In this document: positions 63,801 to 64,000 of the stretch, one piece after another
Numbering within the stretch: position 1 is the first letter of the stretch
Layout: each line of letters opens with the position of its first letter
Assembly: GCA_051453625.1 (NCBI GenBank)
Contig: JBOZIK010000001.1
Span: 277,357,921-277,421,920 of the forward strand
From: Welwitschia mirabilis
Lineage: Eukaryota > Gnetophyta > Gnetopsida > Welwitschiales
Direction: 5' to 3'
DNA length: 64,000 nucleotides
Translations under genes and position numbers: made by a program
Notes under the pieces: generated by a model
What the model was told of the DNA's origin: nothing
Seen by the model: only the letters and a program-made list of their open reading frames with translations
Databases searched by the model: none

Positions 63801-64000
63801 AAACATTAAGATTATTAGTAGTCATGAAGGGTTTATTAAGGGGGTTGTTATTTTAGTTTTCTAATCTATCTAGTTTTTTAGGTTTCTAACTGATTAAGAT
63901 AGTAAGCATTTATCTCATTTAATAATTCTTGGTTTGATCAGGATATATTATTTTTAAAAAGGCATTGAAAATCAGATTGAACATTTGGCTTTTATTGAGA
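63801..64000. other. Window edge, nothing recognised
   Basis: A+T-rich. On the minus strand it should be leader or first part of the gag next to it, but no motif is readable. Confidence 0.35.

Overview
This window looks like repeat-filled nuclear DNA of a flowering plant, probably pericentromeric or otherwise gene-poor. It is very A+T-rich, has thirteen runs of N, and contains no intact open reading frame longer than about 140 codons. No host gene could be supported. What is recognisable is decayed LTR retrotransposons. They include plant-type Ty3/gypsy gag and protease remnants of the Tat/Athila kind, primer-binding sites for initiator tRNA-Met and for tRNA-Asp, polypurine tracts and paired long terminal repeats. 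Many differences from family motifs are C-to-T or G-to-A, as expected from deamination of methylated DNA. The species cannot be named from this sequence.

Layout. 0.47-0.85 kb: the end of an LTR with a well-kept tRNA-Met primer site. 8.5-17.0 kb: a plus-strand, gag-only LTR element (TR-GAG type). Between its primer site and its gag lies a tandem array of about 5.9 kb. The array starts as a simple 51-bp repeat and becomes a 112-bp two-part repeat. 18.3-26.2 kb: a minus-strand LTR element with 1.78-kb LTRs. 27.25-28.64 kb: a minus-strand Tat/Athila-type gag-protease pseudogene. 31.0-32.1 and 39.7-40.8 kb: a diverged direct-repeat pair, perhaps LTRs. 43.7-49.8 kb: a plus-strand, non-autonomous, Tat-like element with a tRNA-Asp primer site; its 3' LTR is split by a 1.09-kb insertion. 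51.2-63.8 kb: a minus-strand Tat/Athila-type gag-protease gene whose gag is split in two by a 9.6-kb, large-LTR, apparently non-coding element (LARD-like, 53.44-63.04 kb).

The elements therefore nest in one another. The most unusual pieces are the satellite-like array inside a gag-only retrotransposon, and the G+C-rich island plus tRNA-like Pol III boxes carried in both LTRs of the LARD-like element. An assembly problem matters for every reader. Eight of the ten 100-N gaps are flanked by near-identical sequence that runs exactly up to the gap on the left and starts exactly at the gap on the right. These are overlapping contig ends that were not merged, so some apparent repeats are artefacts.
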